From contig JAVJQT010000010.1 in the NCBI GenBank assembly GCA_040218795.1, positions 186,001-250,000 on the forward strand: DNA of 64,000 nucleotides, written 5' to 3'. This stretch comes from CCMP332 sp040218795 (GTDB lineage Bacteria; Bacteroidota; Bacteroidia; Cytophagales; CCMP332). Below, piece by piece: positions 35,950-45,400 of the stretch. The notes under the pieces are model-generated. The model worked only from the letters and a program-made list of their open reading frames with translations. It was not told the DNA's origin and did not search any database. The position numbers were made by a program, and so were the translations under genes. The stretch's first letter is position 1, and each line of letters opens with the position of its first letter.

Positions 35950-36014
35950 GATGACCTCAATTTAGATGGCAAAGGAATAAAATTTTACAGGATAAGAACT
36001 CAAAAAATACCAAC

Positions 36015-36022
36015 TATGTTTG
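36015..36022 (+). promoter_or_regulatory. Bacteroidota -7 box for the rhodanese gene
   Basis: TATGTTTG fits TAnnTTTG exactly, 21 bp before the ATG at 36044. The -33 region is weak. Confidence 0.45.
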
Positions 36023-36043
36023 TAGATCAAACTAAATATCAAA

Positions 36044-36436
36044 ATGAAGCATCTAACTTTTATTGCAATATTATTTCTAGTAAATAGCTTTTCCTGCCAG
36101 GTCAATGGCCAGAATATTAAAGTGCTTGGGCCAGAACAATATGAGGAGCAAATTTCTGAATTTGAAAATGTTCAACTCGTCGATATCAGAACGCCAAAAG
36201 AATATAATCAGGGGCACATCTTGGGATCAGAGAATATAAATTTCTACGATTCGGATTTTGAAACAAAAATGCTACAACTCGATAAATCGAAACCGGTAAT
36301 GCTTTATTGCGCATCCGGAGGCAGAAGTGCCAATGCTTCGGATAAACTAAGCAAATTGGGATTTACTCAGGTTATAGATTTAAAGGGAGGAATTAGAGCC
36401 TGGACAGCTGCAGGAAAAACCATTGCCAAAGATTAA
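36044..36436 (+). CDS. exported rhodanese-like protein
   Basis: 130-residue single-domain rhodanese (sulfurtransferase) with an N-terminal signal sequence, so it works in the periplasm. The domain shows VDIRTPKEYNQGHILGSENI and the active loop with Cys89 in CASGGRS, then GGIRAWTAAGK. The signal ends SFSCQVNGQ; the Cys could be a weak lipobox or cleavage could follow later. It is convergent with the tail-specific protease gene (4-bp overlap). Sulfur substrate unknown. Confidence 0.9.
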   Translation: MKHLTFIAILFLVNSFSCQVNGQNIKVLGPEQYEEQISEFENVQLVDIRTPKEYNQGHILGSENINFYDSDFETKMLQLDKSKPVMLYCASGGRSANASDKLSKLGFTQVIDLKGGIRAWTAAGKTIAKD

Positions 36437-38544
36437 TTGACACTATTTATATCACCAATGACATTAACAGCTTCATTGACGTAATAATCCTTTTTAAGAT
36501 TATTAAACCATTTTTCTCTTTTTGCACTAAAAACAGAGTCTTGTTCCATCAATAATTTATCCTCTTCTATTGGGAGTATTTGAAGTGTTTTTATTTTCGA
36601 TTTAGTTTTTTCAATCGATTTATTCTCTTCTTTTCTCTTTTCTTGAAATGCACGGTATTTGTCAAAGTTCAGGGAAATTAGTGTTTCTTCTCTTTGTTTT
36701 TTGAGTCGTAAGGCATTTTCGTGGATTATTTTAAAAACAGTGCTTGTATCAATTCTTGAATTGCTTTTTTGCTTAGCAAGACTCAATTTATCCATGAATG
36801 CTTCGGGAAATGCTGTTTTGTATTCGGATTGAGGAATTTCATCCCAGGCCAAAGCAAAATCCTGTTCCTTTTCACCCAGGTCAATTTTTTCATAGGTATC
36901 CGGAAGTATAATGTCAGGCCTTACCCCTCTTAATTGTGTAGATCGGCCATCTATTCTATAAAATTTCTGAAAGGTCATTTTTATGGATCCCAAAGACGGA
37001 AAGTCATCTGATTCATCCTTATTTCTCAAAACATTTACATAGCGGTCGAGATCAACAAAACTTTGAACGGTTCCTTTGCCGAAAGTCGATTCGCTTCCAA
37101 TTACAATGCCTCTATGATAATCCTGCATTGCGGCTGCCAGAATTTCAGAGGCGGATGCACTAAAAAAATTGGTCATTATCACCAATGGTCCATCATAAAC
37201 TACTTCAGGATCTGTATCTCTCAAAATATATGGGGGTCGGTTTCTGGCTTTAACCTGAACAATAGGTCCGCTTTCAATAAACAACCCGGCAATCTTAACT
37301 ACGTCCTGCAATGAGCCACCACCATTATTTCTCAGGTCAATGATAATTCCTGATACGTTTTCTTTTTTAAGTTTTTCAACTTCTGCCCTAACATCTCCCG
37401 AAGAAGTTCGACCATCTTCGCTATTAAAATTTGCATAGAATTTTGGCAAATAAACGTATCCCACCCCATTTTCCACCTGAGGATTTTTTAATACACTTGA
37501 GCGGGCATAGGTTTGTTCAAGTTCAACTACATCTCGAATAATCGGAATAATTTTTATGACTCCGTCTTTTTTCTTGACAGTAAGACGAACCTCAGTGCCT
37601 TTAGGGCCTCGTATATATTTTACGGCATGATCCACCCTCATTCCTACCACATCGATTAATTCATCACCGGAGCCAACTTCAAGGATCAGATCACCGGCCT
37701 CTAATTCTCCTTGTTTCCAGCTTGCACTACCGGGAATAATTTCTGTGATTTCAATATAATCGTCTTTTTGCATTAGGCGTGCACCAATTCCTTCAAATCG
37801 CCCGGACATTTCGATGTCAAAATCCTCCTTATCCTTTGGCGGGAAATACCCTGTATGTGGATCATAAACATTGGCCAGCGTATTTATATATAATGAAATC
37901 CAATCCTCCCGCTCTTGTTTAGCCAGGCGATCAAACCATTTTTCCGTGTTTTCCAAAACCTTTTTTCTGGCCTTCTCTTCCAATTCAGCAAAGCTTTTCT
38001 GTTCTTCTTTGACTTTATCTTCGTTTCTGGTGTAAGTGGAATTAAGACGAATGAGTGTTTCGTATTTCATACTGTAAAACCACCTTTCCTTAAGTTCTTT
38101 TTTGGTTTTAGCGTAGGAGCGCTTGTCTGAATCGGTCTCAAAATTTTCATCCTGAGAATAATCAAAAGGCTTTTTTAATGCTACCTCATAATAACTTTTT
38201 GCCTCATTAATTCTTTTATTCAGCAGTTCTATGGAAAGGTCGAGAAATTTGTATTCCAAAGATTTTATTTCATCATCAATGGCTGTTCTGAATGATTTCA
38301 GCTTGTCTATATCCTCCTCTAGAAAAAATCTTTTACTATAATCTAACCTCTTGAGGTATAAGTCGAAAACGTCTTCTGAATAGTTGTCATTAACATCTCT
38401 GGGTTGGTAGTGGTTGGCATTTAAACTATTGTAAACTAATTTAAGGAGAATCTGATCCTTTTGATCATTGTATTCGGGCTTGCCTGAATTAAACAGGACT
38501 AGAATTGAAAGAAATAATAAAGTTATTAGCGCTTTATTTTTCAT
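36433..38544 (-). CDS. prc: carboxy-terminal processing (tail-specific) protease
   Basis: About 703-residue periplasmic S41 protease, Tsp/Prc type. After the signal peptide (MKNKALITLLFLSILVLF) comes an N-terminal helical domain, a PDZ domain (FEGIGARLMQKDDYIEITEI) and the catalytic core with Ser in NFFSASASEILAAAM and Lys in GSESTFGKGTVQS, then a C-terminal DUF3340-like helical domain. The longer frame begins at TTG 38565, but a perfect -7 box covers that codon, so ATG 38544 is the start. Confidence 0.93.
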   Translation of the reverse strand: MKNKALITLLFLSILVLFNSGKPEYNDQKDQILLKLVYNSLNANHYQPRDVNDNYSEDVFDLYLKRLDYSKRFFLEEDIDKLKSFRTAIDDEIKSLEYKFLDLSIELLNKRINEAKSYYEVALKKPFDYSQDENFETDSDKRSYAKTKKELKERWFYSMKYETLIRLNSTYTRNEDKVKEEQKSFAELEEKARKKVLENTEKWFDRLAKQEREDWISLYINTLANVYDPHTGYFPPKDKEDFDIEMSGRFEGIGARLMQKDDYIEITEIIPGSASWKQGELEAGDLILEVGSGDELIDVVGMRVDHAVKYIRGPKGTEVRLTVKKKDGVIKIIPIIRDVVELEQTYARSSVLKNPQVENGVGYVYLPKFYANFNSEDGRTSSGDVRAEVEKLKKENVSGIIIDLRNNGGGSLQDVVKIAGLFIESGPIVQVKARNRPPYILRDTDPEVVYDGPLVIMTNFFSASASEILAAAMQDYHRGIVIGSESTFGKGTVQSFVDLDRYVNVLRNKDESDDFPSLGSIKMTFQKFYRIDGRSTQLRGVRPDIILPDTYEKIDLGEKEQDFALAWDEIPQSEYKTAFPEAFMDKLSLAKQKSNSRIDTSTVFKIIHENALRLKKQREETLISLNFDKYRAFQEKRKEENKSIEKTKSKIKTLQILPIEEDKLLMEQDSVFSAKREKWFNNLKKDYYVNEAVNVIGDINSVN

Positions 38545-38562
38545 AAGGTGATGCTGTGATTC

Positions 38563-38570
38563 CAAAGTTA
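38563..38570 (-). promoter_or_regulatory. Bacteroidota -7 box for prc
   Basis: Minus-strand TAACTTTG fits TAnnTTTG exactly; predicted start point near 38556, 12 bp before the ATG at 38544. It rules out the upstream TTG at 38565 as the start. Confidence 0.5.
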
Positions 38571-38711
38571 AAATCCGAAATAAGAACGATTATTGTTTTT
38601 AATCTTGCTATTGATAACCTGAGCTAATTTCAGTCAGTTCATAATATTACGAATATCTTGTATATTGAGATGTAAAAATGCAGATTTATCAGCTCCTCAA
38701 AAAATAAGATT

Positions 38712-39053
38712 ATGAAATCAGCTTTAAGACCTTTTGTTTTATTCTTGTTATTCGCTTTAATACTGTCAACAAGTTTTGACAGTTATGGACAAAAATCTCA
38801 AAAAGATATTGAGATTCTCGTAGTGGAAGTTATTTTTTCATTTGACGGTGGAAAGGATGTCTCAGGTATATATTTAAGTTACCCCAATGGCAAATCGGAG
38901 ACCATCTCATTAAATGGATTGGTGGGTAAAGAAAGCATAGAAAAAAATGGTGCGATAATCACGAAAAAATTTAATCAGTTGTATTCTGAAGGATGGATTC
39001 TTGAAAATTCCTGTGGTGGTGATAACAGCAAAAGGTATTTATTCAAAAAGTAG
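38712..39053 (+). CDS. small secreted protein, paralogue of the one at 55346-55693
   Basis: 113-residue exported protein: signal peptide to about residue 26 (DSYGQ), then one compact domain. It matches the minus-strand protein at 55346 along its length: a strand ending in GIYLSYPNGKSETI here versus GIHIYYGNNQSEFI there, EKNGAIITKKFNQLYSEGW versus EKNGDLIVTTINKLSKEGF, and a C-terminal basic end. Family unknown to me. Stands alone between two unrelated genes. Confidence 0.65.
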   Translation: MKSALRPFVLFLLFALILSTSFDSYGQKSQKDIEILVVEVIFSFDGGKDVSGIYLSYPNGKSETISLNGLVGKESIEKNGAIITKKFNQLYSEGWILENSCGGDNSKRYLFKK

Positions 39054-39143
39054 CCACTTTTATTCCCAACCCAAAAATTAATGGATAAAAGAATGTCCTG
39101 CAAATTCCGGTAAATAATCTATAAAAATTTAAATCCCTTAAAC

Positions 39144-40874
39144 ATTAAAAAACAATTATTAACTGTATTAGGGCCTGTCCTTAAATTTAGATTACTCTTT
39201 TCTGTCATAATCTTTTATTTAATAGCTGCAGTCATTTCCGCTCATTCAATTGCGGCAACTAATGGTGAAGAGGGAAAATTTGATACTGAATCAAAGGTTT
39301 TAAGCGATCTGTATTTAGAATGGAGGAAATTTGAAACTCCTCCAATGTACAAAGGTGCGCCCGACTACAGAAAAGTGACTTTTGAAAAAAGAAGACCTGA
39401 TTTTGAGCGTCTTCAAAAAACTTTGCTTCAAATAGACACAAGCAATTGGACGGTGACTCAAAAAGTTGATTGGTATATTATTTGGGCTGAAATGAATGGT
39501 TATGATTTCAATCAGCGCATTTTAAAGCCATGGGAAAGAGATCCATCATTTTACAGATCGGTTTATCATTATAGAAGCGATGTTCCGGCACATGAAGGGC
39601 CAACACACCACCGCACTTGTGAAGTTTGGAATTATAAGTTCCCTATGGATTCACTTGACCGATTACAGTTAATAAGTGATCTAAAAGTAATACCACCTTT
39701 AAATGAGCAGGCCAAAACTAACCTAACAGGAAACGCCAAAGAGCTATGGCTCGCCGGAATAAGACATATTGAAGGACAGAGAAAAAATCTGGAAAGGATT
39801 ATTAATTATCCCGGAATCGCTCAGGATCAAGAAATATTAGAGCTCATTGAAATTGCAGCAATTTCTTCGGATAATTTGAGCAATTGGTTAAAAAAAGAGG
39901 CAAAATCTAAAACCGGGCCATCGGGTATAGGTAAAGAAAACTATTCCTGGTATCAGCAAAACGTTCACCTGGTACCTTTATCTTGGGAAGATGAAGTGTT
40001 GCTTTTAAAAAGAGAACTGGCAAGGGCATGGTCCTCCTTAAAATTGGAAGAACATCGGAACAGAAATCTACCGGTTCAACAAGATGCCAACACACAAGAG
40101 GCATTTGATACCCTCACGGAAAAGGCAGCAAAAAGCATTATGGACTTCCTTAAAAATCAGGATATTGTTACAGTCAAAGATTATTGGGAACCTGCTTTGC
40201 GCGAACATTTGGGATCATTTGTTCCTAGAGAAGAACGCCATTTCTTTAACATTGGCCTGCACATCGATCCAAGGCCATTGTATTCCCATTTCTACCACTG
40301 GTTTGAATTGGCCAGAATGGACAATGAACCCCATAAAAATATCATTCGAAAAAATGCGCTGCTCTACAACATTTTTGATTCGAGAAATGAAGGAACGGCA
40401 ACCGCTGTTGAAGAAATGTTTATGCAAGCCGGACTTTATGAAGACAATCCCAGGAGCCGTGAGATAGTGTATATCATGATCGCGCAAAGAGCCGCCAGAG
40501 GATTAGGTTCTCTATATGCTCATGCAAACATTATGACCATGAAAGAAGCCGGTAAAATTCATTCGGAATACACACCTCGTGGATGGGTAAAAACCGATGA
40601 AAATTTATTGATTTTTGAGCAGCATTTGTACATGAGGCAACCGGGCTATGGCACGAGTTATATTACTGGAAAATATCTTCTGGAAGCAGCCATGGCAGAT
40701 TATGCCAAAATGAAAGAAGAGCAATCTGAACAGTTTATATTAAAAGAATTTATGGATGTATTGAATTCTTTGGGTTGTATTCCAATTGCACTTGGAAATT
40801 GGGAGATGACCGGTGAGAAAGGTAGTCTGGATATGATTTTTGAGATTAAAAAAGAAAATACCCAAAGGCCATGA
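39144..40874 (+). CDS. DUF885-like secreted protein, probable non-AUG start
   Basis: Predicted exported protein of about 576 residues, helix-rich and distantly resembling the DUF885 family (NEGTATAVEEMFMQAG and YMRQPGYGTSYITGKYLLEA in the C-terminal half). The usual HExxH-type zinc motif of DUF885 is not seen; the nearest is HEGPTHH early in the protein. The first ATG (39345) would start inside the mature chain. Upstream the frame continues and encodes a signal peptide (RLLFSVIIFYLIAAV), with ATT 39144 giving KKQLLTVLG as the n-region; no ATG, GTG or TTG is available. Confidence 0.65.
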   Translation: MKKQLLTVLGPVLKFRLLFSVIIFYLIAAVISAHSIAATNGEEGKFDTESKVLSDLYLEWRKFETPPMYKGAPDYRKVTFEKRRPDFERLQKTLLQIDTSNWTVTQKVDWYIIWAEMNGYDFNQRILKPWERDPSFYRSVYHYRSDVPAHEGPTHHRTCEVWNYKFPMDSLDRLQLISDLKVIPPLNEQAKTNLTGNAKELWLAGIRHIEGQRKNLERIINYPGIAQDQEILELIEIAAISSDNLSNWLKKEAKSKTGPSGIGKENYSWYQQNVHLVPLSWEDEVLLLKRELARAWSSLKLEEHRNRNLPVQQDANTQEAFDTLTEKAAKSIMDFLKNQDIVTVKDYWEPALREHLGSFVPREERHFFNIGLHIDPRPLYSHFYHWFELARMDNEPHKNIIRKNALLYNIFDSRNEGTATAVEEMFMQAGLYEDNPRSREIVYIMIAQRAARGLGSLYAHANIMTMKEAGKIHSEYTPRGWVKTDENLLIFEQHLYMRQPGYGTSYITGKYLLEAAMADYAKMKEEQSEQFILKEFMDVLNSLGCIPIALGNWEMTGEKGSLDMIFEIKKENTQRP

Positions 40875-40932
40875 TAACTTTCAGTTTGAGATATAAAAAT
40901 TAATAAAACTGTATTAAAAATATTTAAATTAG

Positions 40933-41163
40933 ATGACCATGTTGAAATATCTGCTTACAACTATAATCTATTGCATTATCTTAAGTTCATGCGGAACCGA
41001 AAAAGAAAGTCGTGAATTCACAAATGATTCAAATGACTCTGTTGATATAAGCAAAGAAATAGCTAAATATGACTCAATTAGTCAAAAAACAGAAGAAGTA
41101 ATTGATAAAATAGAAGAAAGTTCAAATGAACTGGATGAAGCATTAAAAAATCTTGAAAACTAA
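40933..41163 (+). CDS. very small lipoprotein
   Basis: 76-residue predicted lipoprotein (74 if ATG 40939 is used): hydrophobic start ending in the lipobox LSSC, then an acidic helical tail (EEVIDKIEESSNELDEAL). Followed after 8 bp by the Lys/Glu-rich exported protein, so the two are likely cotranscribed. Function unknown. Confidence 0.55.
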   Translation: MTMLKYLLTTIIYCIILSSCGTEKESREFTNDSNDSVDISKEIAKYDSISQKTEEVIDKIEESSNELDEALKNLEN

Positions 41164-41171
41164 ATTACACT

Positions 41172-41744
41172 ATGAAAAATTTAACAATAATTTTCGCAAT
41201 AAGCCTTTTAGTCATATTTGCCACAAGTGCGGTCGATGCTCAAAATAAAAAACAGAAAACGGAAAAAGTTAAAAAAGAGAATCCTGAAAAAACAAAAGGA
41301 AGCAATGCGAATAAAAAAGGAGATGTGTTAAAAGACACTGAAGATTTACCTGATATAGAAGTTGTCGAAATTGAAGAAGAATCTGAAGTTGAATTTGAAA
41401 AACAAGAAAAGATTAAAAAAGAAAAGTCAAATGAAGGAAACGCATACGGAAAAAATAAAGGCGATTTAGAAGGACGTGAATTTGGCCAGCAAAGAGCTGA
41501 GGAAGCTAAAATTAAATCTCAAGAGAAACAGGATAAGCTTGAGAGCAGTATTTCTGAAAATGAAAATAAAGCCAAAGCCGCAAAAGAAAAGGTCAAAGCC
41601 AAAAGAGAGAAAATTGAAAAGCAAAAGAAAAATGGTGAGATAAGTGACGAGGAGTACCAAAAGGAAAAAAAAGAGTTGGAAAAAGCTGAAGAGGCCATTA
41701 AAAACCTTGAAGATGAAATTAACAAAGCAAAAGATATACGCTAG
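41172..41744 (+). CDS. exported Lys/Glu-rich coiled-coil protein
   Basis: 190-residue exported protein. After the signal peptide (cleavage after VDAQ) the mature chain is built mostly from Lys, Glu, Asn and Gln with two parts: an acidic stretch (DLPDIEVVEIEEESEVEFE) and a long helix (KAKAAKEKVKAKREKIEKQ). Between them lies a less biased motif, GNAYGKNKGDLEGREFGQQR, which could be the conserved core. A terminator follows 29 bp after the stop. Unknown function. Confidence 0.55.
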   Translation: MKNLTIIFAISLLVIFATSAVDAQNKKQKTEKVKKENPEKTKGSNANKKGDVLKDTEDLPDIEVVEIEEESEVEFEKQEKIKKEKSNEGNAYGKNKGDLEGREFGQQRAEEAKIKSQEKQDKLESSISENENKAKAAKEKVKAKREKIEKQKKNGEISDEEYQKEKKELEKAEEAIKNLEDEINKAKDIR

Positions 41745-41772
41745 GTAATTTCATCAAACAAATTTTAGTCTG

Positions 41773-41825
41773 AGGCTTGAATTAGTACATTATATAAAGT
41801 ATTGATTTCAAGCCTTTTTCTTTTT
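41773..41825 (+). terminator. terminator with a long loop
   Basis: 9-bp stem AGGCTTGAA/TTCAAGCCT closes a 25-base AT-rich loop and is followed by TTTTCTTTTT. The rest of the 242-bp gap to 41987 shows no gene. Confidence 0.6.
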
Positions 41826-41986
41826 CCTACCTGCATTAATATTATTAAGCCTTCATTTCATTTAACACTTTGATTTAAATCATTTTAGCACTTGACCCTT
41901 CTCATAACAGTCTCTTATCAATTTAAATAGTTTGGATGTTCATGAGGAAGAAATTCCTTAGAATTTTCAATTAAAAGAGACAAATT

Positions 41987-42355
41987 ATGATCGATCAAAA
42001 AGTAAAAAGTGCATGGGATCAGGCCAATGAGTTGTTTGATTCCGCAAATGAGCATTTATGCAAACCCGAAGAGGATGTGGTGACTTATGTTGTTTGCCAT
42101 ACACTTTACAAGGCCTCAATTCATTATTTAAAAAGTTATCTACTTCATAAAGAGGTAGAAATTGAAGAGAATGCGAATCTAGCAACAGTTCTTGCGAAAT
42201 GCAGGGAAACCGATCCAAGATTTAATAACCTCAAACTGGAGCCTCAATTCAACGCCAATGTGACGGATGAAGTCTGGATGAGTTTAGATAAAGTAAACGA
42301 ATTTGTCGACTTGACCCAACAGACAAAAGATTTGGTGATGAAAGTTTACAAATGA
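41987..42355 (+). CDS. HEPN-like small helical protein
   Basis: 122-residue soluble all-helical protein. The pattern WDQANELFDSANEHL ... YVVCHTLYKASIHYLKSYLL ... LATVLAKCRETDPRF resembles HEPN-domain proteins, but the RNase motif R-x4-6-H is absent, so it is not expected to be a HEPN nuclease. It is the gene immediately before the pyruvate:ferredoxin oxidoreductase (126-bp gap) and on the same strand. The family call is tentative; the role is unknown. Confidence 0.5.
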   Translation: MIDQKVKSAWDQANELFDSANEHLCKPEEDVVTYVVCHTLYKASIHYLKSYLLHKEVEIEENANLATVLAKCRETDPRFNNLKLEPQFNANVTDEVWMSLDKVNEFVDLTQQTKDLVMKVYK

Positions 42356-42492
42356 GCCAGAATAACACCCATCTACCCATTTTGAATGGACGTTTCTATT
42401 CTCTTTTGATCGATCAATCAAAGAAAGAAAAGCTTTTCCAAAGTCATAATGCAAATAAAAAATTCAATAATTACCTAAATCATGGGAAGTAA
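42352..42492 (+). CDS. possible 46-residue ORF between the HEPN-like gene and the PFOR gene
   Basis: A short frame beginning as ATGA overlap with the preceding stop and ending 11 bp inside the PFOR gene (MSQNNTHLPILNGRFYSLLI at the start). The overlap pattern fits coupling, but composition gives no further support. May be only leader sequence. Confidence 0.25.
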   Translation: MSQNNTHLPILNGRFYSLLIDQSKKEKLFQSHNANKKFNNYLNHGK

Positions 42493-45400
42493 AAAAACAT
42501 TTAAATACCCGGGCAATAGAGTAGCTATGGATGGCAATACCGCTGCCATTATGTGTGAAAGAGAATCTTCCGACGCAGCCGGAGCCTATCCTATTACACC
42601 TTCCACCCAAATGGGTGAATACTGGGCTGAAGAAGCAGCTAAAGGCCATTTGAATATTTCGGATAGACCTTTAATTTTTATAGAGCCGGAAGGCGAACAT
42701 GCCGCAGCTGCCGTTACAGCAGGGCTTTCTATGACAGGACTTCGCGCCTCCAATTTTTCGAGCGGTCAGGGCATTGCCTACATGCATGAATCCTTGTATG
42801 CAGCAGTTGGAAAGAGATTGACCTATGTGTTGAATATCGGTGCCAGAGCCATGACCAAATCAACATTAAACGTTCATGCCGGTCACGATGATTATCACGC
42901 CGTGGATGATACCGGCTTTTTCCAGCTCTTTGCAAAAAAAGCACAACATGTTGCTGATTTAAATATCATCGCTCATAAAATTGCAGAACTGGCCTTAACA
43001 CCCGGTATTATTGCGCAAGATGGATTTTTAACCACGCATTTAATTGAATCTCTTGATCTACCCGAAAGAGAATTAATAAAGGAATATCTCGGAAAACCGG
43101 ATGACATTATAAAAACGCCTACTCCGGCCCAAAAAATAATTTACGGTGAAAACAGAAGAAGAATTCCGGAATTATGGGATGTTGATAATCCGGTGATGGC
43201 GGGAATCGTTCAAAATCAGGACTCTTATATGCAGAGCGTTGCTGCACAAAGGCCTTTCTTTTTTGATCATATCAAAGAATTAACGGATCAGGCATTTGAT
43301 GAATTCTATGAGCTTACGGGTCGAAAATACGAGAGAGTCATGACCTATAAGGCAGAAGATGCCGATTACCTTATTTTTGGACAGGGAAGTGTAATTCCAA
43401 GCGCAGAAGCAGTTGTCGATTATCTGAGAACAACCAAAAAAATCAAAGTTGGAGTGGTAGATTTGGTGATGTTCAGACCCTTCCCCGCTGACCTGATCAG
43501 TAAAATTTTAAAAGGCAAAAAAGGAGTTACTATTCTAGAACGACTGGATCAACCTCTGGCAGTTGATTCGCCTATAATGCGCGAAACGCGAGCCACCATT
43601 GCAAAATGCATTGAGAACGGTCAAAATCCTAAAAATCCACCTTTCCCGGAGCTTGCTATTTATAAAAATGGGGAATCTCCCGCACTTTATTCGGGCTCAT
43701 TTGGAATGGGAAGCCGCGATTTACAGCCTGAAGGTCTCATTGGAGCCATAGAAAATATGCTTCCAAATGGAAAACATAAAAAACAATTCTATTTATCCAT
43801 TGATTTTGTAAGAGAAACGGCATTTACACCAAAACAAAGAGCATATCAGGAAAATATTCAGGATGCCTATCCCAATGTCAAAGAATTGTCAATTCACGGT
43901 TCTGAGAACCCAAATTTGATGCCTAAAAATGCTGTAACCGTAAGATTCCACTCAATTGGTGGATGGGGTGCAATAACCACCGGAAAGAATCTTGCTATGA
44001 CCCTTTTTGAGCTTTTAGGTTATGATATAAAGGCCAATCCTAAATACGGTTCTGAAAAAAAAGGGCAGCCGACTACCTATTACTTAGCAGCTGCACCTGA
44101 GCCAATTAGAATTAATTGCGAATACTTTTTTGTCGATGTAGTATTATCGCCGGATCCTAACGTTTTTAAACATACCAATGCTCTCGCAGGATTAAAAAAA
44201 GGTGGTTGTTTCATAATCCAAAGTGATAAAAAGAAACCTGAAGAAGTATGGAATGACATTCCAAAACAGTATCAAAAAATTATCGTCGATAACGATATCC
44301 ATATTTTTTATATCGATGGATTCAAAATTGCCAGAGAAGAAGCCAGCGATCCCGAATTACAACTGAGAATGCAGGGAATTGCATTCCAGGGCGCATTTTT
44401 TGCCGCTTCGCCCATTATGAAAAATGCCGGTTTGACCGATGAAGCCCTTCTCAAGGCAATTGAAGATCAACTCCAGCATAAATTTGGAGGAAAAGGTCAA
44501 CGCGTGGTCGATGACAATATGCGTGTGGTCAAAAGAGGCTTTGATGAGATACATGAAATCACTGAAAAAGTGGTAAAAGATAAAAATACAGAGGTCGCAA
44601 AAGTTCAGGAGAACTTAGCATTGCCAAGGATGCTTAAAGAACTTCCCCAAAGCCAATCTAAACTCAGCGATATTCATCGTTTTTGGGAGCAAACAGGCAA
44701 TTTTTACCTGCAGGGCATGGGAAATGATAACCTGACAGATCCATTCATTGGTTTAAGTTTGATGCCGGCTACAACTTCTCTATTTAGAGATATGACAGGC
44801 ATTCGTTTTGAACATCCCGAATGGATAGCCAATAATTGTACGGCCTGTGGTGATTGCTATACAGTTTGTCCTGACACTGCCATTCCCGGATTGGTGAGTG
44901 AACTTTCAGATGTTATGGATACCGTATTAAAAAGAGTAAAAAAAGATCATGCGAAGCTTGAGTATTTACCAAAAACGATAAGGCAAATTGAAAGCAAAAC
45001 AAGAAAACTTTTCAATGAACCACATGAGGGAGCCACGGTAAATAATTTAATCAGTGATGCCATCGATGACTTGCTAAAAGAATCAAACAACAGCAATGGA
45101 CTGGCTGAGGAAATGGAATGGTTCAGAGAAGAACTCGGAGATTTTCAATTTGCTTTAACAAGGCCTTACTATGATTTACATGAAAAGAAAGAAGCAAATA
45201 GTGGAGGCTTATTCAGTATCAATATCAATCCAAATACCTGCAAAGGCTGTATGGAATGTGTTGCTGTTTGCGAAGACGATGCATTAAGACCAATAATTCA
45301 GACTGAGGGAACTGTAGCGCGTTTGAGAAAAGATTGGGATTTCTGGACAGATTTACCAAATACTCCAAAAAAATTCAATCGTATTGATGATTTGAACGAA

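Noticed and set aside
38545..38565. TTG start for prc
   Set aside because: It is covered by an exact -7 box and gives a poor signal peptide; ATG 38544 is used.
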